Shown in pieces: positions 52,431 through 64,000 of a DNA stretch of 64,000 nucleotides. A program made the position numbers and the translations under genes. The DNA comes from Pholis gunnellus (Eukaryota; Chordata; Actinopteri; Perciformes; Pholidae): assembly GCA_910591455.2 (NCBI GenBank), contig OU342806.1, forward strand, positions 22,404,933 through 22,468,932. Reading direction: 5' to 3'. Below the pieces are notes generated by a model. The model had not been told where the DNA came from. It made no database searches and saw only the letters and a program-made list of their open reading frames with translations. The number at the start of each line of letters is the position of its first letter. Position 1 is the first letter of the stretch.

Positions 52431-54432
52431 ATTTTATTACTGCAAAGAGCTACTTTTATCAATACTCTGTTGATTGCTTTGAAAGCATATATAGAATTTT
52501 AAATACAAATAAATTCAAAACAGGATTATAAATGAATTATAACAGTAATGTTTACAACAGCAAAGTCACTATATAAAGTCATTAATCTTTCACTGGAAAC
52601 CTCCTGAGTGAAGTTTATAAATAATAATAATAATGAGGAACACAGACATTATCAGTCATTCCTCCCGTCCTCTGTCCTCCTGTCGGCTTTGTCTCAGCCA
52701 GTAGAGAAGTTTACAAGAACAAACTAAGATAAACAGTCAAACGACACATTTTGTTTTAGCTTGTTTGTAAAAAAGAAAATGAGAAAAAAAGCTTTTGGCC
52801 GATCGCATGTGCTGTGTTTGTATAAACATAACGAGTTAGGGTATAGTGGATGAGAGCGGCCAATTGAATTAGGTTTTGTTCACATGTTAGTGCTTGTGGA
52901 ACAGATGTATTGAAAAATTATTGGCTTTTGCTTGCGAAGTAGTGGAAATGCTCACTTCAGCGTGATATTAAATTACACCAAACCATTAAAAAGTACTAAT
53001 AAAAAGCACCAGTAACGTCGGAGTTTATCAATACTCCGGGGCACATTTAATGAATACCGAGTCTCAGTAGCCATCCCTACCTTTTAGTTAATGCAAAAAC
53101 ACGAATGGCTCTCACCAGAGCCAGTGTCTGTTCTGGGCTGCTGTACATGACGGTTTAGACTTCATCAACTGGCCTGGTCCGAACTTCTTTTCCACGACAC
53201 TTGATCCAGACATGCTCCGTGTCTGGCCCTCTTTCCCCTTCCATCGTCCCTCCTGCCAACTGTCATATCTCTCATCTGTACTCATAGTCCATCACCTCCT
53301 CTTCGTCCTCCTCGTCCATCAATGTCTTTTCCTCCTTCCTTGTGCTCTCTTCTTTCATCATTCATGCCCGACTTCCTCCACATTTGTGGAGTTGTGTGTG
53401 AGATACTTGATGATCCAGGCTTCCCTTTTTATCTACAAGTGTTGTGCTGTGCTTGTTGGGTCAGTCGATGCCTTCAGTCTTTTCATTTTTAGGCCTGCCC
53501 CTTTTGCATTTTTGCTGTAAAAAAAATACCAACGTCCCAGTTCTGTCCACTTCCCATGTGTGTGTTTCTGCACATGAGGGAGAAACTCAAAGCTAGAGGG
53601 GAGGCAAAGAGAATGATTACAGAGAACGTTGTAATATCATTGTTTTTCTTATTGTTAAATTTGCATGATTATACTTGTTAATCTGGTCTATAGCCAACAT
53701 TTGTTTCCACTATTGAATGACCTGTCTTTAAAAAAAGTTTGATTTACAAAACAATGTAAGCAAGTCATTTCTTCTTCTTTAGTTTATAAAGTTGTAACAA
53801 ATTGTTGGGGGTTTCTATATGAACATTTTATCAGGTTTGTTTATTTGTGCTTTTCTTTCAAACATCACTTAGTAGATTAAATCACATCAGCACCGTTTTC
53901 AAGCAGGATTTTAATTTAGATTATTTATGTTATATTATGTGTGCAATACAGTTTCAGGAGCCTTTACTCCTTCACTGTAGCGGCAATCTTCCCTCCGTCC
54001 CATAGTCCACATTACCACTACTGTTACAGTCTGTGTTTGGCAATAAGCTTGACGCGTAATGATTCTTCACAGGCAGTAACTCCATTTAACAAGGTTTACT
54101 CAACAAAAATAAAGTTACAAGAAGCATTCTGTGCTCAACTTGTCACAGCGTTGGCACAACGGTCAAAAAACTAACTTGCTCCGCAGACTCATTAACCTCA
54201 ACTGAGGGCTAATGCCTGTGACGTAGTCAGTAGCGCAACTAAAGGAGCATTTCCACATTTTTGTTACATAAATCACTTAAGACATCTTACTAAGTCTCAT
54301 TTGGCTCTTACAGTAACTAACATTTAAAGATAAAGTGATATAGTTCAGCTGTCTGTCAATCCAGAAGCAGCCATCAAAACACTCTTCGCGTATCTCTAAC
54401 AGTAAACTGGAAGGTTCTGTGTTTTATCTCAG
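52431..54432. other. Intergenic, no supported gene
   Basis: To about 53,140 this is the end of the IFIT-B duplicated block. 53,150-54,432 is AT-rich or low-complexity. The open frame at 53,212-53,520 has no recognisable domain and is rich in codons from CTT/CTC repeats. Confidence 0.5.
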
Positions 54433-57176
54433 ATGAGTCCAAGATGTGTCAGTCTGGCTCTGAAGCACTACCTGCTGACACCAGTGCAGAGGATCCCTCA
54501 GCACCAGCTGCTGCTCACAGGTACAAACGCCCCGACACACATTCACTGTTCAGTGAAAGTCAAAGGGTTTCCTCAGTCATGGCGCTCCTTTATTGACAAC
54601 ACGTGAATGAACCTTGGGACTGAAGTCAGATCCTTCTTTGCTTTGGTGCTGTACTGGCACCCAGTGGACAGTAACGGTAATAACAACCTGAGGAGTTTAA
54701 CACAAGGGAGGAATTCTGCAGAACAGATTTCAAATATTCAAAATAATTTTAAGGCAAATTAGAAGCTGACTGCACACTGGAAATAAGGAATTTCACATTT
54801 GACATCATCAAAGGAGGAAAAAAGGAAATAACATTTTGTAATATCTGTTTTTATGTCTCCCCCTGGTGCCAAGACCTAGAGCAGATATGGATTTGTTTCT
54901 TCTCGAGCATATTCTGCACAATGTACACATTTGAAAAATGTATTATTATTATGTCCTTTATGTGCTTTTTTTAGGACAGGATGTGTTTTCTCTATACATA
55001 ATGGTCACCATGAGATCGCTCAGCCAGGAAGCGTAAGTCTCAAAAGTGTTGCTAACTTTTTTTACAAAACAAAGTTCATATTCCAGTTCGGTCTGTCATG
55101 CGGGGAGAATTTTCACACAGGTGTAAATTCTCTCAGAAGACTTACAAATACCAGATGTTTAAACTGCTTTTTTTCTCCTATAATTAACAAATAATAAGAC
55201 AAGTCACAGAACTAAATGTACAAAGAAAGTACAAAATACTTCAGACTCAACAGGTTCCATAACTGATAATAATATAATTATAATCTATATGATATTACAG
55301 CGTCTTCTGATCCACAAATCAGCAGATGTTAAATTTCATCCCTCCTATAGTTTGAATCATCTTTCAGTTTCTTGCTAATCATTTTTAGTTTTTGCAGCGT
55401 CATTACTAATGTTGCAGGTTCTCTGTGAATCAGAATACGCTCATGTGTGGTTTAAGTCTGTATGACTGATGATTTCGCCCCAACATGACAAACCTACTCT
55501 CACCATCACATCACGCTGCTCTGTGCTTCTGTTTCATGTATCGATTGAGTCTTAAAAAGTCATTATTTAGTCACTGGACTCCACATACTGCAGGTGTTTT
55601 CTAAATGCAGCCCGTTTATTGTCAGGTGTTTCTGAAGGAGGGCACTATAATGAAGCTGTCCAGGAAAGTCATGCAGCCTCGCGTGTTCTTTCTTGTGAGT
55701 GATAATTAAATCCGGTTTACGTTATACTGTTGTTCTGCCTTCAAAATATATGTACATTATTATCTTGACCGAGGCGAAGGCCGTTGTCGACACCGGGGCC
55801 CCGCTGGGTTCAAAGGCTCCCATTTGGATCCCAGACCTGAGGGCCACCATGTGCATGATCTGCACCTGTGAGTTCACCCTCACCTGGAGGAGGCATCACT
55901 GTCGCGCCTGTGGAAGGGTCTGTACCACTACGACTACTGCTGCTCATACAAAGCATTGTTTAATGAACCCCCTTCTCATCGCAGTTACACGTGTGTCTGA
56001 CAGGTGGTGTGTGAGGCGTGCTCTGCCAATAAGTAAACGTGGAGTTCTGAAAATACAGCAGCACAAAATCAGATTTAAAGTCTGATGACATTATTTATTA
56101 AAGAAACAATAATGAATTTATCTACTAAAAAGTATTGTCTGTGATATATTTTCTTCCTCTGAGCTCCACTGTTGTCCAAAAACTATTAAAACACACCAGT
56201 GAGCCTCACTGTTGGGTGATATGCTCCTTCATTACCATGAACTCACACATACACCGTCCTGCTGCCACAAATACTCACTAGAGCAATAAACGTGGATTAA
56301 TCCGCCGCTGAAAATAGTCCTGAAAGGAATGCACTATTTCCTCCTGTTTGAGTAACGTTTGATAAAAGCTACAGTGGCCATCTGTTTTAGGAAATGATTC
56401 AGCTTTTTAAAGCTGAAACTATGTTTAAAAACAGATTTAAAGACGGAAAGATGGACTAACGCATTGATGGTTTTGGTCTTTCGTGGGATTTGTTGACAGT
56501 ATTGACAATAAACAAAATACCGAATATAATCAGACCTTTAAGATCATTTACTTGTGGTAAAAAATATAGGGTTTTGGTCTATTTTAGTGATTTTCTGGTG
56601 ACCGCAGTGCTTCAACATCAGTTTCTCTGATCAAATCTGGAGCTTTCTCCTTCACTAGAAAACAGAAGAAGATTCCTGCTGCACTAAAAGAGGCAAGGAA
56701 CATAAATTGTCACTATATTCGCTGATTACGTTTTGGTGTAATTGTTTTTGCATCTTTTATGTATTAAGTATGTGAAGTGTTTTATTTTGTTCATGCTGTT
56801 TTTCCAGGTGTCCGCCAACACTGAGAACTCCTCCATGAGCGGCTACTGAAACAGGTCAAAAGGCAACAAGAAGCAGTGGAAGGCTGTGGTTTGTCATTGA
56901 GAATAAAGTCCTGAACACCTATGATGCCAGCGAGGTACGCACACTGTGAGGTTTTGTTGCTCTCCTGAACTATGTGTGGCTTTTTTTTTTAACTTTTTGC
57001 TTGAGTAATTATCTCTCCCTTTTAGGACGTTGCAGCGTTGGAGAGTCGTCCGTTGCTCGCTTTTTTTCCTGAGGGAGGAGAAGAACGGTCCGGACCAGAA
57101 GCTGCAGTTTAAGCTGTACCACAAAAATATGCTGTTTTACATCTTTAAAGCTGACAACATCCCCACCGCTCAGAGC
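54433..57176 (+). pseudogene. fgd6: FGD6 (FYVE, RhoGEF and PH domain) pseudogene, 3' exons
   Basis: Exon-like pieces in gene order: 54,433-54,520 (RhoGEF/DH: CVSLALKHYLLTPVQRIPQH); 54,975-55,032 (IHNGHHEIAQPGS); 55,626-55,694 (first PH: LKEGTIMKLSRKVMQPRVFF); 55,772-55,919 (FYVE: APIWIPDLRATMCMIC and FTLTWRRHHCRACGR); about 56,005-56,034 (VVCEACSANK then stop); 56,640-56,692 (RKQKKIPAALKE); 56,808-56,934 (second PH: VSANTENSSMSGY then stop); 57,027-57,176 (DVAALESRPLL, KLQFKLYHKNMLFYIFKAD). FGD6 is a Cdc42 guanine-nucleotide exchange factor. The motifs match FGD6 in the right order, but several exons are missing and stops and frameshifts interrupt others. It is not processed, since splice sites remain, so it is a decayed genomic segment. 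ndufa12 remnants follow directly. Confidence 0.85.
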
Positions 57177-57999
57177 TAATTGAACAAAAATGGCAGACGG
57201 TGCCTTACAGTTGTTAAGAAGTCGGTCAATAAAAGTTACAACTGTGATTTAATAGCAGCCTGGCACACAGTAAGGTTTGCAGCTTCCTGTTTGATTACTC
57301 CCTGCAGTATTTAAAACGTATTCGTTGTCAAACAAATTATTTCCTTTGACTTCTTCACAATAAAAGCTACCTCATGTTTCACCAGTTGAATGTGTGTAAT
57401 GTGAAGCAGCAGTAACTTGAAACAGCTCAGATATTGTGTAAAGAGAAATAAACAGTGAGGCTGAATACATGCTGCCCTGTTTGCTGTCAATGCTGTGCAT
57501 TTAAGTTTACGTCCTGTTTTTTCCTTCAATTATTCAGGTCAGTTTAATTGAATGGTTTTTATTGTCTATATTAAACCACTGTTGACTGTGAGAGCTTTTT
57601 AAAGATGTGTTAACCATGTCTTTCAATTCAGAGCCGAGTTAGCATGTTGACAGCTAACTTTAAACCGGCCTGATAACGGAGCCTGGACCTTCAGCAAACG
57701 TTAAAAGATGTCAGACATGTAACTGTGTTTGAAGGGAATGTTACTCCAAACTTCATTTAAAGTGTTTAGTAGGGGCATTTCTCTCGCTTTAAAATTTCTG
57801 GAGATCCTTACTGAGGAAAAGTCAAGGTGTCACTGAAAAATCCGGTTCTCAAGTTTTAGTCAACACATAGTGTTTCTTTGAGCAACATGTCAGCTTATAT
57901 AATTGGTTCACAGTGCTTGTTTGCACAAAAGAAAATGTAGAAATGTTGACCATGCATATCTTGGGACTGTCAACCTGACTCTCATTATTCCATTGGCAG
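57177..57999. other. Intergenic between fgd6 and ndufa12 relics
   Basis: No coding sequence was seen. Human NR2C1, which lies between FGD6 and NDUFA12, has no visible trace here. Confidence 0.5.
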
Positions 58000-59894
58000 G
58001 GTGAATGATGTGAAGACAGGAGCCCTGGTTGGTGGTAAATATGGAAATGAATACTTTAAGGATAAAAATAACTACTTCTTTGGTGAGTCAATTATCCCCA
58101 AATGTGCATGATTTCAACAAGTCACTAGCAGGACATTTACACTAAACGACATTGTTGTCAGCAGTATTTTGCACAGGATGTTCAGATTACTTTATCACAC
58201 TTTTAGAACTAATCTGTCGCAGACAAATAACACTTGTTAGATTTGATTAATAAACTCTTGTCTCCAAAATGTGTTCAAGACGTCACCGCTGGTTGATCTA
58301 CACCACAGAGATGAACGGAAAGAACACCATGTGGGAGGTGGCCGGCAGCATGGTTCCAGATGAATGGTACGACCTGCAGTTTGTTATAGGATTAGTACAA
58401 CAATGACCATTTGGGCTGAAACTCTTAATGACTTCTGGGGCAATATTTGGCATGTCCACTGCCAACCATAAACATATTTAAAAATAATAATAAAGAAATA
58501 TGCATCTCAGACTTCCAAACTCTACTCTACTGTCTTACAAATGGTTTACATGTTTTGACCTCCCGCAGAAATGTAACTGTCAACAAAAACAAAAATGACC
58601 ACAAAATAATGAAAAAGAAGGAATTAGCTTGTCATTTAAGACAGCTACACTGCTTCACTGTAATGAATTGCTGTAAATTTCCATTGGATTTAAAACGGTA
58701 TCTTACAGTATTTCATAATAACTGTAACATACAGTTAAATGTTCATCTCTCACATGTAAATTAACAGTCAATGGCGTAAATTAACAATAACAGCTGACTA
58801 CTGTAATTTAACAGCATGATACAGTATTTTCTGTGAAGTGGAGGAAATACGCTTCTCTATACAAGTTCAATGAATCACGATCCATCTACATCATACTGTC
58901 TATTGTAGGTTAATGTGTCTGTAATGACGATAGAATATATTTTATTATTCAAACTGCTCATTACCTAAAAGTCATTTTTGAGTGACAGAGTGACAGACTG
59001 CTCCTGAACGTGACTTTGGAAACAACAGCTTCAGTTCATCCTTCTGAGTATATTCCATGTGGAGATCAACCGTTAAGCTTATCACCCAAAATGCAAGTCT
59101 CCAGTATTGTTTTGTCTTTATGATTATTGAACTGTTAACATCTCAGATAATGTTTCACTTGGCAAGTTAATTTAACATAAATAAATTTAATCACCAATTA
59201 CAGTGTTAAGATGTAACGTTAGTAACCTAACTTGTGTTTACTTGTGCTATTATTAAACCGACTGTAGGACCGCAAACGGGGCGATTATCAAAATGGAGAG
59301 GGGAACAGAAATCACAACGTGAGTTCAAGACGATGAACAGTTGAGGTAACGCTAACGGTAACGTTACCTGTGTGTTATCCCAGGAGCAATATTAAAACCA
59401 GATCAAATCATTTAATGTTGAACGTTGGTCCATTGTGGTCCATGGTCTTAGCTTCATTTCTTCAGAAAACGTAATCAGCTCATCTGTTGATTTAAACTGT
59501 ATATATTGTTGTATTAGCTTTTTGCAAAGACTTGCACTGATATGTTAACATATGTGAGGCACAAACCCACAGTATCATATCCAAAGTTTCTTTTAAGTTT
59601 GTTTATCCTGGATGTCATAGAACTGTCCAGAAGTTCAGAACATTGTGTTTTTATTTGGTTTGTTTTACAGTCACTCGTCATCAGAGATTGAGGATACCAG
59701 CCAGACGCTTCAGTCAAGTCCTCTTTCAAGGTGTTCTCTCTCCTTATTGTTTTCATTCATGTGTGAGTTCATGCAGTTCAAATTAACTATAAATATGTAT
59801 AAGACTTGTTCACAAGCTAGACTGTGGTGCAGTTCTATTACACTGTTCTTGATACTATTTTAATTTAAGTTTCACTCTTAATGCTATTTTGATT

Positions 59895-60790
59895 AAGTGT
59901 CTGAGGGAGTGACGCTGAGATCGAAAAGTGGCCGATGGTATTGTTCAGAGGTATGTACCGATACCTGGAGTGGTATGCTGCTGTTGTTCAGAGGCATGTA
60001 CCGATACCTGGAGTGGTATGCCAGTACTTTTCTAACAGCACACCGTTTCCTGAAGACAGGTGCCGCTTCAAAGATCTTATTAGTGGTATATGCCCATAAT
60101 TGACATAAAATGTGCATACGCATCAAGAGACGGCACTGGTGTGCCTGTCTCAGAGTGGACTACCACTTTCAAGCGGAACCTGTCTTCAGCAAACAGTGTG
60201 CCGCTGGAAAAGTACTGGCATTTGATGCTGCTGAGTCGACCCCTTAAATGACCAAATGCCAACTGTGTGTCCTTCCTGCAGGTCTGAATGTGAATGCCCC
60301 CTTCCTGCCCTTTGTCTCTACTTGCAATTACATTATGTCTGGTCATAGTCTTCCCTAGTTTTCTTACATTATGTCTGGTCATAGTCTTCCCTAGTTTTCT
60401 AGTATTTACATGCAGTCTAAACACTGCTCTGGCTCCCTATATAAAATGCTTCTTTTACATTTGTTCTGGGTCAACTCACCGGCTCAGATCTGCTCTGTGA
60501 GGTCACCAGTGTGCCGGCATGCTTTAATAAACTCACAACACCACAGCAACTTCTGAACTGGACTTGAATGATTTCTTTAACACATACCACTCCAGGGATA
60601 GGTACCTACCACTGAACTGGCAGCATTCCACTCCAGGGATAGGTACCTACCACTGAACTGGCAGCGTTCCACTCCAGGGATAGGTACCTACCACTGAACT
60701 GGCAGCATTCCACTCCAGGGATAGGTACCTACCACTGAACAAAAGTAGCATACCATCGGCCACTTTTTGATCTCGGCGCTACTCGTCTGA
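59895..60790. mobile_element. MITE with long inverted ends and subterminal repeats
   Basis: Left end GACGCTGAGATCGAAAAGTG then GCCGATGGTAT (about 59,912-59,942); right end is its inverse (ATACCATCGGCCACTTTTTG, then ATCTCGGCG, about 60,750-60,778). Inside each end are inverted copies of GGTACCTATCCCTGGAGTGG-type repeats, two on the left and four on the right. No coding frame. Confidence 0.7.
60587..60740. repeat. 41-bp tandem repeat
   Basis: About four units starting at 60,587, 60,628, 60,669 and 60,710 (CCACTCCAGGGATAGGTACC...), subterminal in the MITE. Inverse copies are at about 59,948-60,030. Confidence 0.92.
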
Positions 60791-61400
60791 GGTTATCTTC
60801 ATGCGTTCAGTTAAGCCGATCATTAAAAATGTTGTGCTTATATTTGTTTTCTTCTAAACATGCAGTACATTGTGAATTTGGTGATGTAATACAAATGTCC
60901 CTTTATTATTTGTCTTGAGAACATGTATTAAACTGCAACAATTACGTATTGAATGTCTATTGTTATTCTTTTATTTGTTGGAAATTAAATGCAAAACTAT
61001 TGGGTTGTGTTACCCTTTGTAAATAAACGGTAACATTCTGGCATATATTGTAAAATCACCGTAAAACCCAGTTATCCTACTATCACATACCGTAATCCAG
61101 TATACGGTAAGATATCATAAAAGTAAATTAAGGTAGCTTCTCCATAAAAAACAGTAAATTACTGGCATCCCTGCTGCCAGTAAGTTACCGTTATTTTACG
61201 ATGAAATAGTTTAGAGTGTTTGTGTTCACTCTTCAGGCATCGCTGGCTGCACTGTATGACAGACGACCCCCCCCACCACACATCCACCAGAGCCCAAGAA
61301 GTTTCTGGCTGAGGTGAGTTCAACGTGAGTGGCAGCTCACAGCAGTACGTGCCCTTCCCCACCACCAGCAAGAAGATCCACGAGTGGGTTGCACCCAAAG

Positions 61401-61690
61401 CCGGAGCTCTGACTGCATATTTGTAAATGATGGTATCCTGCAACTAGATCCAACATGTCCTGAATAAAATCTCTATACAGACATTTATGATGGGAGTGGC
61501 AGTTCTTACAATAAACCTTTTGGACTAGAGGAGTGTTTTTTTATCATGAAATTACATTAATGTGAGAAAAACAACTTGGCACACAAACTGTCCTTTTGGA
61601 AAAATCTGCCTTTGTCCAGTTGTTTTACCTTTTTGCCCTTCATCAAACACGCTGTGTTTCTGTCTGTGTAGAAATATAATTGAACAAGGA
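61401..61690. repeat. Duplicated ndufa12 3' flank
   Basis: Matches 17,963-18,220: CATTTATGATGGGAGTGGCA, AACAACTTGGCACACAAACT and TTGTCCAGTTGTTTTACC occur in both. Confidence 0.8.
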
Positions 61691-61766
61691 AGCTGCAATA
61701 ATATTGGTTAGTACTACTTAATGATAGACGACAAAAGAGTCTGAAATAGAGTTTCTTTGATGGAAG

Positions 61767-62160
61767 GTGTTGGGGCTGGACCTTTTCAGGGGAGAGCCAG
61801 GCCGCTGGACTTTCGCTGCTGCTAACTTTCTGCAGCGAAGTCACACCAAAAATGAACTGGATCCGGTTTACAATCAAAAAGTATTTAATAACCAAGAGAA
61901 GCTCGAACAGTTGCAAACAGAATTACTCTATCGATATCAATATGTCTCTTGGGGCAGAGTCCTCACTTGCCCCACCTAATAGGCCAGCTCAGCTGGTCAA
62001 CTACAGAGTGGTAACGGAGCGAACTGAAGCAAAAACCCTCTGGAACTATGCTATATTTAAAAGTCTCTGTCCGAAAGTTTAAATGTCCAGTATTAGCCTC
62101 TGTGATTGACCAAAATTCAATAGCCCCCTCCTGGCTTTGGGCAGTTATCAGCTCAGTGTT
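61767..62160 (+). repeat. Dispersed LTR-like repeat, copy 2
   Basis: Begins TGTTGGGGCTGGACC and shares CTAACTTTC, CGAAGT and GAACTGGATCC with 31,707-31,860. The end was not determined. Confidence 0.4.
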
Positions 62161-62640
62161 TGGTTGAAGACGTTCGGACTCCTCCTGCTCTCTTTGTCAC
62201 GGTTTAGGCTTTGCCCCCTTTGTTCCTGTGTTTCTGTGTGTGTGTTTCCCCTGGTTGCACTCATCCAACTCACCTGCCCAGTCCACCCAGCTGCCTTCAA
62301 TCTTCTCATCACCCCACACATAGACACTCCCCTACTTTCCCTGTTCTGGTTGTCAGATCGTCTTTGTTCGTCTTCTTGTCTCATACATGTCCCAGCATTG
62401 TGTCTTCCGTGTATATGCTCCGTGCTCCAGCGTTTGGTCCTGCCTCGTGACTTTGCCTTTTTGTGACTTTGTCTTTTTGTGACTGCCCTTTTTGACTCAG
62501 TTTGGATTTTTGCCCGCTCCCTGTTGGAGTTGTTTTCTGTTGCCGTGTTTGATGACTTGGAGCCCAGTAAAGCTACCTAGTTCTCCACTTCACCTTGTCT
62601 CCTGTGTCTGCGCCTGAGTCTTAGCTGAACCTGAGAGAAA
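62161..62640 (+). repeat. Probable interspersed element (unclassified)
   Basis: A CT-rich segment starting near TTGTCACGGTTTAGG, with CACCTGCCCAGTCCACCCAG and a GAGCCCAGTAAAGCTACCTA end, resembles 5' or LTR-like parts of fish retroelements. No frame with a known domain was seen. Confidence 0.35.
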
Positions 62641-62889
62641 GTAACACTCTTGGTCATCTGTCCAGCTCCTCTGTGTCCACTTCCTGTCCATGGTGATGTC
62701 TCTGGTCCTCGACCTATTCCCTTATATGGTCGTGAAGAGCCTGTCCCCTGCATTCCTCACTCATCCTGTCTCCCCTGCTCTCTCTGCCTCATGGCTCAGT
62801 TTATTTGGAATATGTATAATAAGCATATCATTTAGTTATTGCTACTGAGACATTTAACAAACATAAAAAATAAATAAAAAAACATGACA
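62641..62889. other. No gene seen
   Basis: Short intergenic stretch ending in an A-rich AAATAAATAAAA run. Confidence 0.5.
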
Positions 62890-63217
62890 TGATGAGGTTT
62901 GCAGTATTCAAGGTGTATATTTCAAATTGCATCTATTACACACATGAAAATAAAGTTGTGAACACCGGCTGAATATCTATTATCGGAATCATTATAACTG
63001 TATTTTAACTGCTACTGTGTAAAGGGAATACTGCTGTTAAAAATAACCTTATTTGTTTAAAGTGTTTGCAAACTAAATGTTATTGCACTTTTGTTCATAT
63101 AGCAGTACTTTTAAAATAAAAGTGCTCAATACACTACTTTTGAATTAATTATTGAATTTTGCACATAACAAGCAAGAATATCAAGCAATTAAAAATTGTA
63201 ATCGTTGCCCAGCACTA
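62890..63217. mobile_element. Truncated reverse copy of the 40.7-41.7 kb hAT-like element
   Basis: The reverse complement matches 40,680-40,985 (GTTGCCCAGCACTA end, CACTTTTGTTCATATAGCAG, AACACCGGCTGAATATCTAT). Only the one terminus is present. Confidence 0.8.
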
Positions 63218-63229
63218 GTTTATTTATTT

Positions 63230-64000
63230 AATTTAGCCCTCCTTAAATTGATCCAAACACATTTGAAAACGCGCAACTTTTACTTTGAAGGCGAGCTGTC
63301 TCTGTTTGCAGCTCTCGACATCCTTTACTCAACTGTCATTATTAATCAAAAGATCTCGTCATTTGTCATTTTGTATGAGTTCTTTTCTTGTAATCACAAA
63401 ACATTGACGCATTAGAGAAAATTCAGTGACCAAAGTTGATGAGTTATGTTTCAGTGTGATCAGATGTGGCTGTAGGTTTTTAATCCCGGGAAACGAAAGT
63501 GAAGGCAAAGACAGATCACAAGACAAACAGATGCGTTCAAAGGTTTCACAACACGTTGAGATTTCCATTGCATGTGAAGGTGCAGCCTTAACAATGTGAT
63601 ATCTTGGGTGTGAATCTTTTACTCAGAATAGGATCAAGCTCTTCAAGATGAAGAAAATAACCTTTCTAAATTATGGAAGCGCATTGCATCCAAAAAAGAC
63701 AATATATACACTCTTTATCTCGTCATTATGAGTTACTATCTTGAAATTACAAGATAAGATCTCGGAATAATTAAATAAGTTAAGATAGCCGTTCGGTAAA
63801 GGTCAGAAGATATTCACAGAATCAGACTTTCCAGATCAATAACTCGTGAGCGAAACGTTGTTAAAACACAAACGATGCCACTTTGCAACTGAGGTAGACA
63901 ACGATCATCATCCTAATTTTCACCAAAATGAGCCGCTCCGAGCTGGACAAATAATATCGGTTTCTATGTGCAGCGGGCTGTGAGAGTGAGTGCACAAGGA
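63230..64000. repeat. IFIT-cluster 5' module, copy 3
   Basis: Paralogous to 46,030-46,810: CTTTTACTTTGAAGGCGAGC, GATGTGGCTGTAGGTTTT, AGGTGCAGCCTTAACAATGT and GCAGCGGGCTGTGAGAGTGA occur in the same order. It runs to the window edge. Confidence 0.85.
63488..63501 (+). promoter_or_regulatory. ISRE-like site 6 (rightmost; eighth occurrence overall)
   Basis: GGGAAACGAAAGTG in copy 3 of the 5' module. It suggests another IFIT-type unit beyond the window. Confidence 0.45.

Larger units (their letters stand above)
58655..61215. mobile_element. Insertion in ndufa12 pseudogene intron, CTGTAAATTTAC-type ends
   Basis: Sequence homologous to the intron at 17,585-17,690 is interrupted here. The insert's margins are full of ACTGTAATTTAACAG, ACAGTAAATTACTGGCA and TAAGTTACCGTTATTTTACG words in both orientations, as in a common fish DNA-transposon family. 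It contains further nested elements (see 59,895-60,780). No transposase was found. Confidence 0.55.
58000..61400 (+). pseudogene. ndufa12: NDUFA12 pseudogene, copy 2 (exons 2-4)
   Basis: Exon 2, 58,000-58,082, encodes VNDVKTGALVGGKYGNEYF and then KDKNNYFF, ending at a GTGAGT donor. Exon 3, 58,280-58,366, encodes HRWLIYTTEMNGKNTMWEVA and then GSMVPDEW, but its acceptor lacks one G (CAAG/ACGTCACC), which shifts the frame. Exon 4 starts at 61,237 (HRWLHCMTDDPP), has one extra C in the proline codons, and has lost part of the LAEIHQFNM region (GCTGAGGTGAGTTCAACGTG). NDUFA12 is an accessory subunit of mitochondrial complex I. Exon 1 was not found. The intron between exons 3 and 4 contains a 2.5-kb insertion. 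The same exon 4 with shared intron DNA is at 17,700, so both come from duplication of one locus. Confidence 0.87.

Noticed and set aside
53212..53520. 102-aa frame after the IFIT-B block
   Set aside because: No domain, no splice context, composition driven by CT-rich sequence.

Overview
The window looks like nuclear DNA of a percomorph-type teleost fish. It has split genes with GT-AG introns, very long (CA)n microsatellites, teleost dispersed repeats, piggyBac and hAT DNA transposons, retroviral-type LTRs, and fish-style tandem IFIT genes. All identifications come from reading motifs and splice sites by eye; no database search was run.

Layout. 1-11,021 is read as the long first intron of niban1 (fam129a, minus strand), whose first coding exon is 11,022-11,076. 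Two exons of an adenosine-receptor-like GPCR fragment (minus) lie at 11,652-12,078. A 48-bp/80-bp minisatellite (12,251-13,168) follows and runs into the 3' end of an intronless, internally duplicated 1,194-codon gene of unknown function (13,160-16,744, minus). That gene has a CRE-bearing inverted repeat just upstream. At 17.7-18.0 kb is a broken last exon of ndufa12. At 20,087-28,914 (minus) is a complete trmt1l gene of 16 coding exons whose phases all join, giving 683 residues. Human NIBAN1 and TRMT1L are also near neighbours, so the left half keeps conserved synteny.

From about 29.2 kb rightward the window is a repeat-rich interferon-response locus. It holds a C2H2 zinc-finger gene relic with 36-bp repeats (30.1-30.8 kb), hAT and retroviral relics (30.9-34.9 kb), and two intact IFIT genes (35,304-37,865 and 48,706-51,269, plus strand). 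The IFIT genes sit in paralogous blocks of about 4.9 kb separated by a decayed 4.1-kb piggyBac (40,192-44,283) that has a nested hAT-like element. An ISRE-like sequence (GGGAAACGAAAGTG and close variants) occurs eight times between 29.6 and 63.5 kb. A further IFIT-type 5' module at the right edge suggests the cluster continues past the window.

54.4-61.5 kb holds a decayed fgd6-ndufa12 segment, interrupted by a roughly 2.5-kb insertion that contains a MITE with 41-bp subterminal repeats.

How the genes relate: trmt1l (tRNA modification) and niban1 (stress signalling) are housekeeping or stress genes held together by old synteny. The IFIT pair are antiviral effectors with ISRE plus TATA promoters. 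The best candidate for something undescribed is the duplicated intronless gene at 13.2-16.7 kb.
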